From contig KB291735.1 in assembly GCA_000318405.1 (NCBI GenBank), positions 5,832-53,347 on the forward strand: 47,516 nucleotides of DNA, written 5' to 3'. This DNA is from Brevundimonas diminuta 470-4 (GTDB lineage Bacteria > Pseudomonadota > Alphaproteobacteria > Caulobacterales > Caulobacteraceae). Below the pieces are notes generated by a model, which searched no databases, was not told where the DNA came from, and worked only from the letters and a program-made list of their open reading frames with translations. The first letter of the stretch is position 1. Each line of letters opens with the position of its first letter. The translations under genes and the position numbers were made by a program. Of the stretch, positions 1 to 8,645 are shown in pieces.

Positions 1-51
1 CCCCTCATCCGAGCGCCTCCGGCGCTCACCTTCTCCCACAAGGGGAGAAGG
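1..51. repeat. Paired intergenic palindromes downstream of the xylanase gene
   Basis: Two adjacent dyads lie just past the stop codon of the minus-strand xylanase gene. One is GAGCGC/GGCGCTC at 11-27; the other is CCTTCTCCC at 29-37 with GGGGAGAAGG at 42-51. Both can fold into hairpins in RNA from either strand. This style of short GC-rich palindrome between genes is common in Caulobacterales. No T-run follows on the minus strand, so it is better called a repeat than an intrinsic terminator, although it may help end the fliI-fliJ-xylanase transcript. Confidence 0.6.
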
Positions 52-52
52 A

Positions 53-1123
53 TTATTGCGCGAACGCCTCGGTCAGCACGCCGAACATGGGATTGGGTTC
101 GCCTGCGTCATTGAACAGCAGGGGGCTGTCCTGGCCGTCGTCATTCTTGCCGCGGCGCAGCCAGGAGTCGCTGTCGCGCACGCCCCAGACGGTGAAGGCG
201 AAGCGCTGGGCGGGAGGCAGGCCCATGAAGGCCTCGGCCAGTTCGGCCACGCGCGCGCTCTGCTGGTCGCGCCGCTGGGCGCGGGAGCGCAGGTCGGGCA
301 TCCGGCCGCCGCGCTTTAATGAGGCGTCCAGTTCGGAGACATGGATAGGCAGGCCGAACTGGCGAGCCTCGTTCATGAAGGCGGCGATCTGGCCGGCGGG
401 GATCTCGATGTCGAGGTGGGACTGGATGCCGATGCCCTGCACCGGCGCGCCCGCCTTCAGCAGCCGCTCGACCAGACGCAGGAAGGCGGCGCCCTTCTTG
501 GGCGTATTCTCCAGGTTGTAGTCGTTCAGGAACAGGATCGCCTCGGGCGCGGCGATGCGGGCCTGTTCAAAGGCGCGGATGATATAGGCGTCGATCCCGC
601 CCAGGCCCCGGCTCCAGACGCAGTCGCGATAGCCGCTGCCGTCATCCTCGACCGGTTCGTTGACCACGTCCCAGCCGACGATCTGGCTGCGCCAGCGCCC
701 GGCGACCTCGGCGATATAACGGTCGTGCTCGGCGATGAAGCGCGAGCGATCGTCGACGATGGCGGTGAACCAGGGGTGCTCCTGCGCATACCAGATCAGG
801 GCGTGGCCGAAGAGGCGGATGTCCAGATCACGCGCGAAATAGGCGATGCGGTCCGGCGCGTCGAAACGCAGGGAGCCGTCCTTCTGGAGGATGTACTCCA
901 TCTTCATCTCCCACTCGGGCGTGAGCTGGGAGAAGTGGGTGGAGACGAGGCGGAACCAGTCCTGATCCGACAGTTGACCCGACATGGCGACCGTGCCGAC
1001 GGGGAAGGGGGCGACGGACTTCAACGGGCGAACGGGACCGGCAGGCGCCGCATCGGGCGCCTCGCCCGCGCCGCACGACGCCAGCGCGAGGGTGGAGGCG
1101 AGGAAGGCGCGACGGTCGATCAC
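53..1123 (-). CDS. GH10 endo-1,4-beta-xylanase, Tat/lipoprotein type
   Basis: A 356-residue glycoside hydrolase family 10 protein, expected to cut internal beta-1,4 xylosidic bonds. The barrel motif HALIWY, the acid/base motif WDVVNEP and the nucleophile motif VSELDA are all present, so both catalytic glutamates are in place. The N-terminus has a twin-arginine pattern (DRRAFL) followed by a lipobox-like LASC, suggesting Tat export and lipid anchoring. There is no carbohydrate-binding module, and the length fits a single catalytic domain. The start codon lies 2 nt after the stop of fliJ, so it is probably transcribed and perhaps translated with the flagellar genes. Family assignment is firm; exact substrate preference cannot be read from sequence. 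Confidence 0.92.
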   Translation of the reverse strand: MIDRRAFLASTLALASCGAGEAPDAAPAGPVRPLKSVAPFPVGTVAMSGQLSDQDWFRLVSTHFSQLTPEWEMKMEYILQKDGSLRFDAPDRIAYFARDLDIRLFGHALIWYAQEHPWFTAIVDDRSRFIAEHDRYIAEVAGRWRSQIVGWDVVNEPVEDDGSGYRDCVWSRGLGGIDAYIIRAFEQARIAAPEAILFLNDYNLENTPKKGAAFLRLVERLLKAGAPVQGIGIQSHLDIEIPAGQIAAFMNEARQFGLPIHVSELDASLKRGGRMPDLRSRAQRRDQQSARVAELAEAFMGLPPAQRFAFTVWGVRDSDSWLRRGKNDDGQDSPLLFNDAGEPNPMFGVLTEAFAQ

Positions 1124-1125
1124 TT

Positions 1126-1539
1126 CTAGCCCTCGGCGCGGCGACGCAGGCCCATTTCGTCATAGGCGGCGGCCTCGCGCTTGGCGGCGGCCATCACCTT
1201 GTTCAGCCGGGTGGTCTCGGCGACGTGCTCGAACTTCTTCAGTTCCTCAAAAGCGCCGGTCAGGGCGTCGCGGGCGCCTTCTTCTTCGATCGAGACGGCG
1301 GCGATCTCAGCCTCCGCATCGGCGCGGCGCTGCTTCCAGCCGTTGAGATAGGCCTGCAGCATCATGCCTGATGACGGGTCGTGCCGCGCATTCTCACGCT
1401 CGACCTCGGCCTCGGCGTCCAGCACGGCGACGCGCATCTCGGCCTCGGCCTTGCGGGCGGTGATCTCGGCCAGACGCTTCTGCAGCGTCTCGACCTCATA
1501 GTTGGAGATGCGGATCAGGGATTGGGCCCAGGCCGTCAT
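1126..1539 (-). CDS. fliJ: Flagellar export chaperone FliJ
   Basis: A 137-residue, mostly helical, highly charged protein with heptad-like Leu/Ala spacing and many Glu/Lys/Arg, as expected for the coiled-coil stalk protein FliJ. FliJ sits in the FliI hexamer on the cytoplasmic face of the flagellar type III export gate and helps recycle export chaperones. Sequence conservation in FliJ is weak, so the call rests on size, coiled-coil character and position 16 nt downstream of fliI, where fliJ is usually found. The ATG is the only good start. Confidence 0.85.
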   Translation of the reverse strand: MTAWAQSLIRISNYEVETLQKRLAEITARKAEAEMRVAVLDAEAEVERENARHDPSSGMMLQAYLNGWKQRRADAEAEIAAVSIEEEGARDALTGAFEELKKFEHVAETTRLNKVMAAAKREAAAYDEMGLRRRAEG

Positions 1540-1555
1540 GCGTCGTCTCCCGCGA

Positions 1556-2899
1556 TCATTGGTCCACCATGCCCTGGTTCAGGATGGTTTCAAGTCTGTC
1601 GAAACTGTCGTTCAGGCGCGTCACGTCGTCCTTGTCCTGGGTCAAGAAGCCTTCCAGGGCCGGATTCAAGGCGATGGCGCGGTCGACAATGGGGTCGGCG
1701 CCGGTGCGATAGGCGCCGATGCGGATCAGCTCTTCCATGTTGGAATAGGCGCTCAGGCACTGGCGCGCGCGGCGGTTCAGTTCGCGCTCGGGCGGGGACT
1801 GGTTGCCGGGCATGGTGCGGCTGACGGACTTCAGCACATCGATGGCGGGGAAGCGGCCGCGCTCGGCGATCTTGCGGTCCATGACGATATGGCCGTCCAG
1901 AATGCCGCGCACGGCGTCGGCGATCGGCTCGTCATGGTCGCCTCCGTCCACCAGCACGGTGAACAGGGCGGTGATCGGTCCGGCCTCGGTGCCGTCCGGC
2001 CGGATCGGCCCCGGCCCGGCGCGCTCCAGCAGCTTGGGCAGTTCGGTGAAGACGGTGGGGGTGTAGCCCTTGGTCGTCGGCGGTTCGCCCGCCGCCAGGC
2101 CGATCTCGCGCTGGGCCATGGCGAAGCGGGTGACGCTGTCCATCAGGCACAGCACCTCCAGCCCCTGATCGCGGAAGAACTCGGCCACGGCCATGGTCAT
2201 ATAGGCCGCCTGACGCCGTTTCAGCGCCGGTTCGTCGCTGGTGGCGACCACGACGACGGCGCGCTTCAGCCCCTCTTCGCCCAGGGTCTCCTCGATGAAC
2301 TCGCGAACCTCGCGGCCCCGCTCGCCGATCAGGCCGACGACCACCACGTCGCAGGTCGCCTGACGCGCCAGCATGGACAGCAGCACCGACTTGCCCACGC
2401 CCGAACCGGCGAAGATGCCCAGACGCTGGCCCCGGCTGGTGGTGGTGAAGACGTCCATCGCCCGCACCCCCAGATCCAGTCGCTCGCCGACCCGGCCGCG
2501 CGAATGGGCGGGCGGCGGCGGGGCGCGCAAGGGGTAGGGAACGAGGCCCGGCGTCAGCGGCCCCGCGCCGTCGATCGGCTCGCCGAAGGAATCAATGATG
2601 CGGCCCAGCCAGGCAGTGGTGGGACGCACGCTGGCGGCGGCGTTGATGATGCGGATGTCGGCGCCCGGCGCCACCCCCTCGACCGGGCCGAAGGGCATCA
2701 ACAGGGCCTTGGCCTCGCGGAAGCCGACGACTTCGGCGGGCAGGGGCGGCTGGCCGCGTCGCTCGATCTCGGCCCGCGCCCCGACGGCCAGACGCGACAG
2801 ACCGCCGCGCGACTCGATCAGCAGGCCGCTGACGCCCGCTACCTTGCCGGTGACGACCAGCGGGTCGATCGCTTCGACGGCGGCGACGAGATTACGCAA
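1556..2899 (-). CDS. fliI: Flagellar protein export ATPase FliI
   Basis: A 447-residue F1-beta-like ATPase that energises the flagellar type III export apparatus. Walker A AGSGVGKS is at about residues 164-171, the GERGREV catalytic glutamate motif at about 192-198, and the Walker B segment LMDSVTRFA at about 252-260. Length is normal for the family. The N-terminus ([14 protein letters not shown]) matches the family pattern only if a TTG codon at 2899 is used; no in-frame ATG lies at a suitable place nearby and no strong Shine-Dalgarno is visible. It heads the fliI-fliJ-xylanase run and is divergent from the chemoreceptor gene. Confidence 0.96.
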   Translation of the reverse strand: MRNLVAAVEAIDPLVVTGKVAGVSGLLIESRGGLSRLAVGARAEIERRGQPPLPAEVVGFREAKALLMPFGPVEGVAPGADIRIINAAASVRPTTAWLGRIIDSFGEPIDGAGPLTPGLVPYPLRAPPPPAHSRGRVGERLDLGVRAMDVFTTTSRGQRLGIFAGSGVGKSVLLSMLARQATCDVVVVGLIGERGREVREFIEETLGEEGLKRAVVVVATSDEPALKRRQAAYMTMAVAEFFRDQGLEVLCLMDSVTRFAMAQREIGLAAGEPPTTKGYTPTVFTELPKLLERAGPGPIRPDGTEAGPITALFTVLVDGGDHDEPIADAVRGILDGHIVMDRKIAERGRFPAIDVLKSVSRTMPGNQSPPERELNRRARQCLSAYSNMEELIRIGAYRTGADPIVDRAIALNPALEGFLTQDKDDVTRLNDSFDRLETILNQGMVDQ

Positions 2900-3091
2900 G
2901 GAGGGCCCCCAGGCCGCGAGCCGCGCGACCGATCCCAGCCATGGTGCTGCATCATGGTTAATGGTCGATGAAGCTGGGGCCTAAATTTCAACTTGTGATT
3001 GCAAGTAACGAAGATGAAACTTTTCAAGCGCCTTTGTTATCCACAGACTTATCCAGTCCATCGCCGTTATTCTAAAGGGGGAGCGGTTCGG

Positions 3092-4576
3092 ATGTTCAAT
3101 GCAGGTCGTCGACAAAAACTGGCTGCGGATATTGAGCGGCTTGAGGAACTGGACCGTCGGATGGCGGCGATCGGGCGGTCCCAGGCGGTGATCGAGTTCG
3201 ACTTGGACGGCACGATCCGCGACGCCAACGAAAACCTGCTCCAGACCATGGGCTACGCCATGGACGAGATCCGGGGACAGCATCACCGGATGTTCATGGA
3301 CCCGGCCGAGGCCGCGTCGGCCGACTATCTGGCCTTCTGGCGAGAGTTGAACGAGGGGCGTTTCGTCGCCCGCAAATTCCGCCGCATCGCCAAGGGCGGA
3401 CGCGAGGTCTGGCTCGAAGCCTCCTATAATCCCGTGCTGGACGAGGCGGGGCGGCCGCTGAAGGTGGTCAAGCTGGCCGTCGACATCACCAAGGCGGAAC
3501 AGGCGTCGCAGCGGGCCGAGCAGGCGCGTCTGGCGGCCGAGGCGGCGCAGGCCAGACTGGTCGGCGCCCTGGCGGAACAGCTGTCCCGCCTGTCGGACGG
3601 CGATCTGACGGCCGCTATTGAACAGGATATGGAGGGCGCCCATCAGGCGGTGAAAACCGACTTCAACGGGGCCATCGGCAGCCTCCGGACGGCGCTGGCA
3701 GAGGTCCTGTCCGCGGTGGCGACCCTGCGCGGCGGCTCGGACGAGATCAGTCAGGCCTCGGACGACCTGTCGCGACGGACCGAACAACAGGCAGCCAGTC
3801 TGGAGGAGACGGCGGCGGCGCTGGACCAGATCACCGCCACTGTCCAGCGCAGCGCCGAGGGCGCGCGGCAGGCTGCCTCTGTCGCCGCCAAGGCCCATGC
3901 CGAAGCCGGGCGATCGGGCGAGATCATGGAGCGGGCGGTGGCGGCCATGGACGGCATCAGCCGCCGCTCATCCGAGATCAGCGACATCGTCGGGGTGATC
4001 GACGAGATCGCCTTCCAGACCAACCTGCTGGCGCTCAATGCGGGCGTCGAGGCGGCGCGGGCGGGCGACAGCGGGCGCGGGTTCGCCGTGGTGGCGTCCG
4101 AGGTGCGCGCCCTGGCCCAGCGGTCGGCCGAGGCCGCCAAGGAAATCAAGGCGTTGATCTCGGCTTCCGGCGCCGAGGTGGCGCAGGGCGTCGAACTGGT
4201 CGCCGAGACCGGCCGCGCGCTGGGGACCATCGCCGAACAGGTCAATGAGATGGACGGGCTGGTCGCGGAAATCGCCGCCTCGGCCCAGGAACAGGCCTCG
4301 GGTCTGGGCCAGGTCAATCAGGCGGTGAACCAGATGGATCAGGTCACGCAACAGAACGCCGCCATGGTCGAGCAGACCACGGCCGCCGCCGCCAATCTGA
4401 AGACCGAGGCCGAGCATCTGGCCGAGCTGGTCGGGCGGTTCCGCACCGGCGCCGAAGGCGGGTTGGTGCGCGAGTTGAAGGCCTATGGCGGCCCGCCGCC
4501 GGCGCTGGAGGCGCAGCGCGCCCGCCTGCGCGCCGTCGTCAACGGCCCGGCCGCCGAGGAATGGACCGAGTTCTAG
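3092..4576 (+). CDS. Soluble PAS-domain methyl-accepting chemotaxis protein with C-terminal EWTEF tether
   Basis: A 494-residue cytosolic chemoreceptor with no membrane segment. A PAS sensor domain (about residues 30-135; [14 protein letters not shown]... with DITKAEQ at its end) is followed by a HAMP-like linker ([15 protein letters not shown]) and a long MCP signalling hairpin whose tip, [21 protein letters not shown], lies at about residues 302-322. The last five residues, EWTEF, match the xWxxF pentapeptide that tethers CheR and CheB to receptors. ATG 3092 is preferred because it has a GGGGGAG ribosome binding site about 10 nt upstream; a TTG and an ATG further upstream lack one. Adjacency to flagellar genes fits a chemotaxis role. 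The PAS ligand (haem, flavin or other) is unknown. Confidence 0.93.
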   Translation: MFNAGRRQKLAADIERLEELDRRMAAIGRSQAVIEFDLDGTIRDANENLLQTMGYAMDEIRGQHHRMFMDPAEAASADYLAFWRELNEGRFVARKFRRIAKGGREVWLEASYNPVLDEAGRPLKVVKLAVDITKAEQASQRAEQARLAAEAAQARLVGALAEQLSRLSDGDLTAAIEQDMEGAHQAVKTDFNGAIGSLRTALAEVLSAVATLRGGSDEISQASDDLSRRTEQQAASLEETAAALDQITATVQRSAEGARQAASVAAKAHAEAGRSGEIMERAVAAMDGISRRSSEISDIVGVIDEIAFQTNLLALNAGVEAARAGDSGRGFAVVASEVRALAQRSAEAAKEIKALISASGAEVAQGVELVAETGRALGTIAEQVNEMDGLVAEIAASAQEQASGLGQVNQAVNQMDQVTQQNAAMVEQTTAAAANLKTEAEHLAELVGRFRTGAEGGLVRELKAYGGPPPALEAQRARLRAVVNGPAAEEWTEF

Positions 4577-4585
4577 GCGTCGAGA

Positions 4586-5494
4586 TCACGCCGGGGCGGC
4601 CGGATCCTGCAACGGCTGTTCGTCTGACGGCGAGGTCAGAACGGCGCCGACCGAGGCGGCGATGATGGCGGCGATGGCCAGCCACTGCTGGCTGGTGAGG
4701 TGCTCGCCCAGCACGAACAGGCCCGCCAGGGCGCCGATGGCCGGATCGCCGCTGACCGCCACGCCGAAGGTGCGCTTGGGGATATGGCGCAGGGCGACCA
4801 TGTCCAGCGTATAGGGCAGGGCGCTGGACACCAGGGCGACCACGAGGCCAAGCGCCAGAATCCTGGGGTCCAGCAGGCTCATGCCCGCGCCCGCGACGCC
4901 GAACGGCACCACGGTCATGGCGGCGCAGGTCATGCCGATGGCGACGGTCGAGCCGCTGGGCAGATGGCTGACCCGCTTGCCGAAGACGATATAGCCCGCC
5001 CAGAACACCGCCGCGCCCGCCGCATAGGCGCAGCCGACCGCATCAAGCCCCGACACGTTTCCATCCAGCGGCAGCAGCAGCACCAGACCCAGAACCGCCA
5101 GCCCGATCCAGACGAAGTGGATCAGCCGCCGCGAGTTGAACAGGGCGACCGACAGCGGCCCCATGAACTCGATCGCCAGGGCCACCCCCAGCGGAATGGT
5201 GTTCAGCGCCATGTAGAAGCTGAGGTTCATCAGCCCCATCACCACGCCGTAGACCGCCAAGGCGCGCAGGTCGCTGGTGGTGAAGGCGCTGCGCCAGGGA
5301 CGAAAAACCGCCAGCAGGACGATGGCCGACAGCCCGACGCGCAGGCCCGCCGTCCCGGCCGGTCCCACCATGGGATAAAGCGTCTTGGCGAAGGAGGTGC
5401 CGGCCGAAAGCGACACCATGCCGCCGATCAGGGCGAGATAGGGCAGGACCGCTGACAGGCGCGGATGGCGAAGGGCGAGGACCGGGGAGGACAT
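4586..5494 (-). CDS. EamA/DMT-family exporter, RhtA type (amino acid efflux)
   Basis: A 302-residue inner-membrane protein with about ten hydrophobic segments arranged as two EamA repeats. The first repeat contains GTAGLRVGLSAIVLLAVFRP, typical of the RhtA threonine/homoserine exporter branch. The reading frame stays open upstream, but the extra residues are low-complexity Ser/Arg and overlap the divergent regulator, so ATG 5494 (MSSPVLALRH) is the sensible start. It converges on the chemoreceptor gene with a 9-nt gap. The divergent Lrp/AsnC gene 85 bp away is its likely regulator, a common pairing for amino-acid exporters. The exported substrate is inferred only. Confidence 0.85.
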   Translation of the reverse strand: MSSPVLALRHPRLSAVLPYLALIGGMVSLSAGTSFAKTLYPMVGPAGTAGLRVGLSAIVLLAVFRPWRSAFTTSDLRALAVYGVVMGLMNLSFYMALNTIPLGVALAIEFMGPLSVALFNSRRLIHFVWIGLAVLGLVLLLPLDGNVSGLDAVGCAYAAGAAVFWAGYIVFGKRVSHLPSGSTVAIGMTCAAMTVVPFGVAGAGMSLLDPRILALGLVVALVSSALPYTLDMVALRHIPKRTFGVAVSGDPAIGALAGLFVLGEHLTSQQWLAIAAIIAASVGAVLTSPSDEQPLQDPAAPA

Positions 5495-5579
5495 GGCCGG
5501 CAATCTATCGAAAAGCTGCTCGTTTTTCCTGGCGATTTCGCCTGCCTCGCTGCAAGAAACAGGCGTATGATCCGTTCCT

Positions 5580-6062
5580 ATGCAAGAAAACGCCGACCTC
5601 GATTCCTTTGACCGTCGCCTGCTGGCTCTGGTGCGCCGCGACAATCTCCAGCCTGCGCGCGTGCTGGCGGACAAGGTCGGCCTGTCGGAATCGGCGGTGT
5701 CGCGGCGGCTGCGGCGGCTGCGCGACGAGGGGATCATCATCGCCGATGTCGCGGTGGTCGATCCGGCCCGGCTGGCGCGCGCCCTGACCATGCACGTCCT
5801 GGTCGAGATGGAACGCGAGGGCACGGCGGTTCTGGACGCGCTGATCGACAAGCTGACCGCCCGCCCTGAGGTGCAGGCGGCCTGGTATGTGACCGGCGAC
5901 ACCGACCTGATCCTGTATGTCGTGGTGCCGACGATGGAGGCCTATGAGGTCTTCACCCGTGAAATGCTGAACGACGACGCGCGCGTGCGCGCGTTCAAGA
6001 CGTTGATTTCAATCAGGGAAGTGCTTCCGTTCGACCCGGCGCGACGGGCGCTGGCGCGATGA
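5580..6062 (+). CDS. Lrp/AsnC-family transcriptional regulator
   Basis: A 160-residue regulator: an N-terminal winged HTH (LDSFDRRLLALVRRDNLQ and VGLSESAVSRRLRRLRDEG, about residues 7-53) followed by an AsnC_trans_reg/RAM ligand-binding domain (VQAAWYVTGDTDLILYV). Such proteins form octamers or dimers and respond to amino acids. It lies divergently from the RhtA-type exporter with an 85-bp shared promoter region, so control of that exporter is the most economical role. Length and architecture are normal for the family. Confidence 0.93.
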   Translation: MQENADLDSFDRRLLALVRRDNLQPARVLADKVGLSESAVSRRLRRLRDEGIIIADVAVVDPARLARALTMHVLVEMEREGTAVLDALIDKLTARPEVQAAWYVTGDTDLILYVVVPTMEAYEVFTREMLNDDARVRAFKTLISIREVLPFDPARRALAR

Positions 6063-6130
6063 GGCCCGGTTTCCGGTCCTGTTTCAGTTTCGCCGCTGAA
6101 TCGCCTTGAGAATCCGGATAGGTTGACATC

Positions 6131-7087
6131 ATGCATGGTCGTTTTCCGATCCTCTATATCGCCCAGGCGGACGCCGAGGAGGCGGTCCTGTCGTCCGGGG
6201 CGCTGGCCCAGCTGGTCGAGGCGATCCCGCAGGCGACCTTCACCGTCGTCGGCTCTCCGGCCAGCGCGCCGCTGTTCGCCGACCTGCCGCGTCTTCAGCG
6301 GCTGATCACGCTGGATCGCGACGGGCGCTGGGACTGGATCGCCCTGTGGAACCAGGTGCGCGAGACGAACTGGGGGCTGGTGGTCGACATGCGCGGCTCG
6401 ACCCTGTCGGGCAAGCTGCGGCGCCAGCGGCGCGCGGTGCGGGGCAAGACCCTGCCGGGCGTGCATCTGGTCGAACAGGCGGCGCGGACCCTGCAACTGG
6501 ACGAGATTCCGGCGCCCAAACTGTTCATCGAGCGGGACACGCAGGAAGCCGCCGACGCCCTGATCCCGGCAGGCGAGGGGCCGATCCTGGCGATCGGGCC
6601 GGGCGCCGACTGGATCGGCAAGCGCTGGCCCGCCGACCGTTACGCCAAGGTGGCCATTTCCCTGCTGGGCGAGGGCGGGCCGCTGGCGGGCGGGCGGCTG
6701 ATGATCGTGGGCGAGGAGGCGGATCGCGATGCGGCCCAGACCATCCGCTCGGCGGTCAAGCGCGACCGGGTGATCGAGCTTCAGGGCCGGCTGACGCGGC
6801 TGCAGACGGCGGCGGCCCTGTCGCACGCGGACTTCTATCTGGGCGGCGACTCCCTGTGGACGCAACTGGCTGTGGCGGCCGGCGTGCCGGCGGTGGCGGT
6901 CTTCGGCCCCTCGGATGAGACGCTGAAGCGCCCGTGGACGGGCGTCGCCGTGCGCGGCCCGCGCAGCCTGCAGGAGTTTCAGGAACTGGATCCGCGCCTG
7001 AACCAGCACATCCAGCACATGATGGATCTGCCTTATGAGCGCGTGTTGAAGGCGGCGAAAGGGCTGCTGGCGGAACGGGGGGCCTGA
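6131..7087 (+). CDS. Glycosyltransferase family 9 protein (LPS heptosyltransferase-like)
   Basis: A 318-residue GT-B fold protein of the ADP-heptose:LPS heptosyltransferase family. The C-terminal half shows the family pattern: IGPGADWIGKRWPADRYAKV (about residues 154-173), the LQGRLTRLQTAAALSHADFYLGGDS segment, and VPAVAVFGPSDETLKRPW, which together bind the nucleotide sugar. It would add a sugar to the LPS core on the cytoplasmic side of the inner membrane. The N-terminal half is less conserved, as is usual. It stands alone between the Lrp gene and a palindromic repeat, with no other LPS genes nearby, so the acceptor and sugar donor are uncertain. Confidence 0.85.
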   Translation: MHGRFPILYIAQADAEEAVLSSGALAQLVEAIPQATFTVVGSPASAPLFADLPRLQRLITLDRDGRWDWIALWNQVRETNWGLVVDMRGSTLSGKLRRQRRAVRGKTLPGVHLVEQAARTLQLDEIPAPKLFIERDTQEAADALIPAGEGPILAIGPGADWIGKRWPADRYAKVAISLLGEGGPLAGGRLMIVGEEADRDAAQTIRSAVKRDRVIELQGRLTRLQTAAALSHADFYLGGDSLWTQLAVAAGVPAVAVFGPSDETLKRPWTGVAVRGPRSLQEFQELDPRLNQHIQHMMDLPYERVLKAAKGLLAERGA

Positions 7088-7088
7088 G

Positions 7089-7238
7089 GCTCCCCCTTCC
7101 CCCTCGAGGGGGGAAGGGCCGGGGATGGGGGTGTTCGCGCTATCGCATCCGAAAGGACTCAGGGGGCGTCTCCGTGACCGGCTCTCCAACCGCCTGCCTT
7201 CACCCCCACCCAACCCTCCCCCCTCGAGGGGGAGGGCT
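7089..7238. repeat. Compound inverted repeat of two XhoI-centred palindromes
   Basis: Two palindromes, each centred on CTCGAG, lie at about 7094-7118 (CCCTTCCCCCTC/GAGGGGGGAAGGG) and 7215-7237 (CCCTCCCCC/GGGGGAGGG). Their flanks GGGGATGGGGGTG (7121-7133) and CACCCCCACCC (7201-7211) are reverse complements in part, so the whole unit is one larger inverted repeat around a core of about 65 bp. It sits between the GT9 gene and the dihydroorotase gene. It can fold as nested hairpins and may act as a transcript end or as a mobile palindromic repeat. Confidence 0.7.
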
Positions 7239-7307
7239 TCAAGCTGGCGGCTTGCGCGTTCGGGCGTCGGACGCGCATAAGCGCCGGAACTTCAGGAGAT
7301 GCGCGCG

Positions 7308-8645
7308 ATGACCCAGACCTATGACCTGATCGTTCGGGGCGGCGAAGTCGCCAACCACGCTGGGCGGGGCAAGGCCGACGTCGGCGTCATCGACGGCCGC
7401 ATCGCCTTCATCGGCGACCTGTCCCAGGCGTCTGCGGGCGAGGTGTTCGACGCCACGGGCCTGACCGTCCTGCCCGGCGTCATCGACACCCAGGTCCACT
7501 TCCGCGAGCCGGGGCTGGAGTGGAAGGAAGATCTGGAGACCGGCAGCCGCGCTGCGGCGCTGGGCGGCGTCGTCGCCGTGTTCGAGATGCCGAACACCAA
7601 TCCCAACACCACCGATCCCGACACCATGGCCGACAAGCTGGCGCGGGCGCGCGACCGGATGTGGACGGACCACGCCTTCTACATCGGCGGCACGCATGAG
7701 AACGCCGACCATCTGGCCGATCTGGAGCGCCTGCCGGGCTGCTGCGGGGTCAAGGTCTTCATGGGCGCCTCGACGGGAGACCTGCTGATCGCCGACGATG
7801 AAGGGGTGCGCAAGGTTCTGTCGAATGTGCGCCGCCGCGCCACCTTCCACTCGGAAGACGAGTACCGTCTGGTCGAGCGCCGCAACCTGGCCCGCACCGG
7901 CGACTGGACCAGCCACCCGGAAGTCCGCGACGCCGAAAGCGCCATCATGTCCACGCGCCGTCTGGTCGGCCTCGCCAAGGAGACCGGCGCCCGCATCCAC
8001 GTCCTGCACGTCACGACGCGCGACGAGATGGAGTTCCTGCGCTTCCACAAGGACGTCGCGACCGTCGAGATCACGCCCCAGCACCTGACTCTGGTCGCGC
8101 CCGAAGCCTATGAGCGCCTCGGCGCCTACGCCCAGATGAACCCGCCTATCCGGTCGCAGGAACACGTCGACGCCCTGTGGCTGTGGGGCATGCAGCAGGG
8201 CGTGGCCGATGTGCTGGGCTCGGACCACGCGCCGCACACCAAGGAAGAAAAGTCCAAGCCCTATCCGGCTTCGCCGTCGGGGATGCCGGGGGTGCAGACC
8301 CTTGTGCCGCTGATGCTGACCCATGTGGCGAACGGGCGGCTGTCGCTGGAGCGCTTCATCGACCTGACCTCGGGCGGGGCGCAGCGGGTGTTCGGCACGG
8401 CCAACAAGGGGCGGATGGCCGTCAGCTATGACGCCGACCTGACCATCGTCGACCTGAAGGCGAAGAAGACCATCACGCACGACCAGCAGGCCACGCGCTG
8501 CGGCTGGACGCCCTTCGACGGCTTCGAGGCGACGGGCTGGCCGGTCGCCACCATCGTGCGCGGCCGTGTGGTCATGAAGGACGGCGAACTGATCGGTCAG
8601 GCGCACGGCCAGCCGGTGCGGTTCCAGGAGACCTTGGCGGGGTGA
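7308..8645 (+). CDS. Dihydroorotase-like amidohydrolase (type I PyrC/AllB family)
   Basis: A 445-residue cyclic amidohydrolase. Family motifs: DTQVHFREPG at about residues 60-69, EMPNTNP, KVFMGASTG carrying the lysine expected to be carboxylated, HVLHVTT with a metal histidine, and LGSDHAPHTKEEK with the catalytic aspartate. The usual DxHxH signature is D-T-Q-V-H here, so the first metal-binding histidine is glutamine. Start choice: AGGAG at 7294-7298 lies 9 nt before ATG 7308 but abuts the earlier in-frame ATG at 7299, so 7308 is preferred. Reaction by family: N-carbamoyl-aspartate to dihydroorotate in pyrimidine synthesis; allantoinase or another amidohydrolase activity is possible. The stop overlaps the next gene by 4 nt (GTGA). 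Confidence 0.85.
   Translation: MTQTYDLIVRGGEVANHAGRGKADVGVIDGRIAFIGDLSQASAGEVFDATGLTVLPGVIDTQVHFREPGLEWKEDLETGSRAAALGGVVAVFEMPNTNPNTTDPDTMADKLARARDRMWTDHAFYIGGTHENADHLADLERLPGCCGVKVFMGASTGDLLIADDEGVRKVLSNVRRRATFHSEDEYRLVERRNLARTGDWTSHPEVRDAESAIMSTRRLVGLAKETGARIHVLHVTTRDEMEFLRFHKDVATVEITPQHLTLVAPEAYERLGAYAQMNPPIRSQEHVDALWLWGMQQGVADVLGSDHAPHTKEEKSKPYPASPSGMPGVQTLVPLMLTHVANGRLSLERFIDLTSGGAQRVFGTANKGRMAVSYDADLTIVDLKAKKTITHDQQATRCGWTPFDGFEATGWPVATIVRGRVVMKDGELIGQAHGQPVRFQETLAG

Noticed and set aside
6295..6621. Antisense frames across the GT9 gene
   Set aside because: Long frames on the opposite strand are expected from codon bias in GC-rich genes; no signals support them.
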